DNA from: Rhodococcus sp. ARC_M6
Lineage (GTDB): Bacteria; Actinomycetota; Actinomycetes; Mycobacteriales; Mycobacteriaceae
Direction of reading: 5' to 3'
Length of the DNA: 64,000 bases
Assembly: GCF_022810305.1 (NCBI RefSeq)
Contig: NZ_JALGQH010000009.1
Coordinates: forward strand, 124,001-188,000
The notes under the pieces were generated by a model. The model made no database searches, was not told the origin of the DNA, and saw nothing but the letters and a program-made list of their open reading frames with translations. The position numbers and the translations under genes are program-made. This document shows positions 62,987 through 64,000 of this stretch, in pieces; position 1 is the stretch's first letter, and the number at the start of each line of letters is the position of its first letter.

Positions 62987-64000
62987 TTATTTACCGACCT
63001 TGCGCTTCCTCGCTCCGGTGGGAGCTTTCCGGTCCTCGAACTTCAACGTGAAACCGAACGTCTTCTGGCCCTGATAGGTCCTAGCGGCCAGCACACCCTT
63101 GGCCAGGTACGGATTGCCAGTCTTACCCTTGGCCTCGAATTCGATGCTCTCCCCCGCCAGCAGCTTTGCCAGTTCCTGCTCCGTGAAGTCCTTGCCTGAC
63201 CAGTGCTCGTTGGCGCCCCAGCCGCGGCCCTTGAACGAGACCTTCTTACCCTTCCACACTCCGCTGACCAGGTCCGTTCGCGGGGCTCGCTCCTCAAACT
63301 GAGGCTTGAAGCCCACAAATGGGTACTTCTTCCCGTTCTTCTCCATCACTCCGGCTTCGAGCTTGCCCTTGCAGGTGTACGGCTTGCCGGTCTTGGTGCT
63401 GGTCGCCGTGATCTCAATGACCTCACCAGCCACCAGCGCGCCTACCTCGGCGTCGGTGAACCGGTGCCCGCCGAACCCCCTCTTCGCCGTGCTGACCACG
63501 GTGCCGTCGTGGATGAAATGCAGTGCCGGTGGCAGGGTGATGTTCTCGACCGGCTCACGGATCACTCCGGCCTTGGCCATGCGCTCTTTGAGTTCGGCCG
63601 GCAACCTGCTCGCGTTCGCCTTCATCTTCTCCAGGTCGTGGCGCACCAGGCCTGCCACCAGCGCCAGGAAGTCAGGAGCCGCGCTCGTACCCGCCTCGAT
63701 CTGCGCCATCTGCTCGAAAACCTTCTCGGTGATCGTGAGATCACCGATGTGCGTGCCCGGCAGAATCCGGTGGTTGAGTTCGCCGACCGCACTGAGCGTG
63801 ATCTTGCCGCGCTGCTCACGCATCAACGCCTTGCCGGTGGCGTTGTTGGTAACCTCGGCGTACGTGCTCGTCCGGGTGGCACCGGTACCCACGCTGCGTT
63901 TTTCCAGCTGCTTCATCAGCCAACCCATCGTCGGGTGCGGTGGCCGCGTCGGAAACCCTTCGTGGACGAACGGTTTCGCCACACGGCCGAGCGTCGTGGC
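62987..64000 (-). CDS. Type IA DNA topoisomerase (TopB-like), C-terminal part
   Basis: The frame is open to the right edge; the true start lies outside the window. Visible here: PHPTMGWLMKQLEKRSVGTG followed by ATRTSTYAEV, the conserved central region of type IA topoisomerases (LEKRGIGTGATR-type), then the end of the catalytic fold up to about 63700. Then two C-terminal repeats of FTDAEVGALVAGEVIE and FTEQELAKLLAGESIE type, each followed by a GKPY/GNPY-(T/L)xKG strand, as in plasmid or integrative-element TopB proteins. The tail is basic (RKRKVGK). The catalytic tyrosine and toprim domain lie outside the window. The accessory setting (two broken genes next to it) fits a mobile or plasmid-type locus. 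Confidence 0.75.
   Translation of the reverse strand, partial: ATTLGRVAKPFVHEGFPTRPPHPTMGWLMKQLEKRSVGTGATRTSTYAEVTNNATGKALMREQRGKITLSAVGELNHRILPGTHIGDLTITEKVFEQMAQIEAGTSAAPDFLALVAGLVRHDLEKMKANASRLPAELKERMAKAGVIREPVENITLPPALHFIHDGTVVSTAKRGFGGHRFTDAEVGALVAGEVIEITATSTKTGKPYTCKGKLEAGVMEKNGKKYPFVGFKPQFEERAPRTDLVSGVWKGKKVSFKGRGWGANEHWSGKDFTEQELAKLLAGESIEFEAKGKTGNPYLAKGVLAARTYQGQKTFGFTLKFEDRKAPTGARKRKVGK

Overview
The window looks like a chromosomal segment of a mycolic-acid actinobacterium, most likely a Rhodococcus. Codons are G/C-rich in third positions. There is an Emb-type arabinosyltransferase and a wax-ester/triacylglycerol synthase. Histidine and NAD genes are arranged as in mycobacteria. 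The genus is inferred from gene content and order; no marker RNA gene is present.

Layout. (1) About 0-17.4 kb, leftward: the first 5,428 codons of a giant non-ribosomal peptide synthetase (NRPS) that runs off the left edge, preceded by a YbaK-type aminoacyl-tRNA editing protein (8-base overlap) and a DUF6875-like protein. (2) 17.9-23.8 kb: a NarL-type response regulator and its sensor kinase, a universal stress protein, and a Baeyer-Villiger-type monooxygenase divergent from a TetR repressor. (3) 23.8-34.8 kb, mostly leftward: histidine biosynthesis in two blocks, hisD-hisC-hisB-small membrane gene and hisH-small membrane gene-priA-impA-hisF. They are separated by about 4.5 kb holding a hydratase/acetaldehyde dehydrogenase/aldolase operon with an IclR regulator, a DUF2470 gene and an Ig-domain gene remnant. 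(4) 35-57.7 kb: an envelope and lipid region with emb, a secreted GH1 glycosidase, a WS/DGAT, a secreted lipase, a cyclopropane-synthase-like methyltransferase, an S1P-lyase-like PLP enzyme, transporters, a PAS-ANTAR protein, small exported proteins, a DapA-like lyase with LysR, and a secreted x-N-L-G-S repeat protein. (5) 57.8-62.1 kb: nadA-nadB-nadC with a divergent NrtR-type regulator. (6) 62.1-64 kb: short or broken genes (SDR-like, DUF2252 tail) and the C-terminal part of a type IA topoisomerase that enters from the right edge.

How it fits together. The his and nad blocks are tightly packed, with ATGA/GTGA stop-start overlaps at many junctions, and are co-directional as in Mycobacterium tuberculosis, where nadABC sits just before hisDCBHA-impA-hisF. 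Here about 23 kb of envelope and lipid genes separates nadC from hisD, and a catabolic cassette separates hisB from hisH. Convergent pairs are often closed by hairpins, some including the stop codons. Divergent regulator/target pairs (TetR/monooxygenase, TetR/MFS, IclR/hydratase operon, NrtR/nadA) have palindromes between them, which in several cases also help choose the start codon.

The most unusual item is the NRPS operon. After a complete N-terminal condensation domain the enzyme carries only the C-terminal half of a second one. It then has four adenylation domains in the window, two epimerization domains, and two A domains with the same eye-read specificity code. The small exported or membrane proteins (45-aa Gly/Ser/Thr-rich peptide, x-N-L-G-S solenoid, his-coupled membrane proteins) are the other less described elements.
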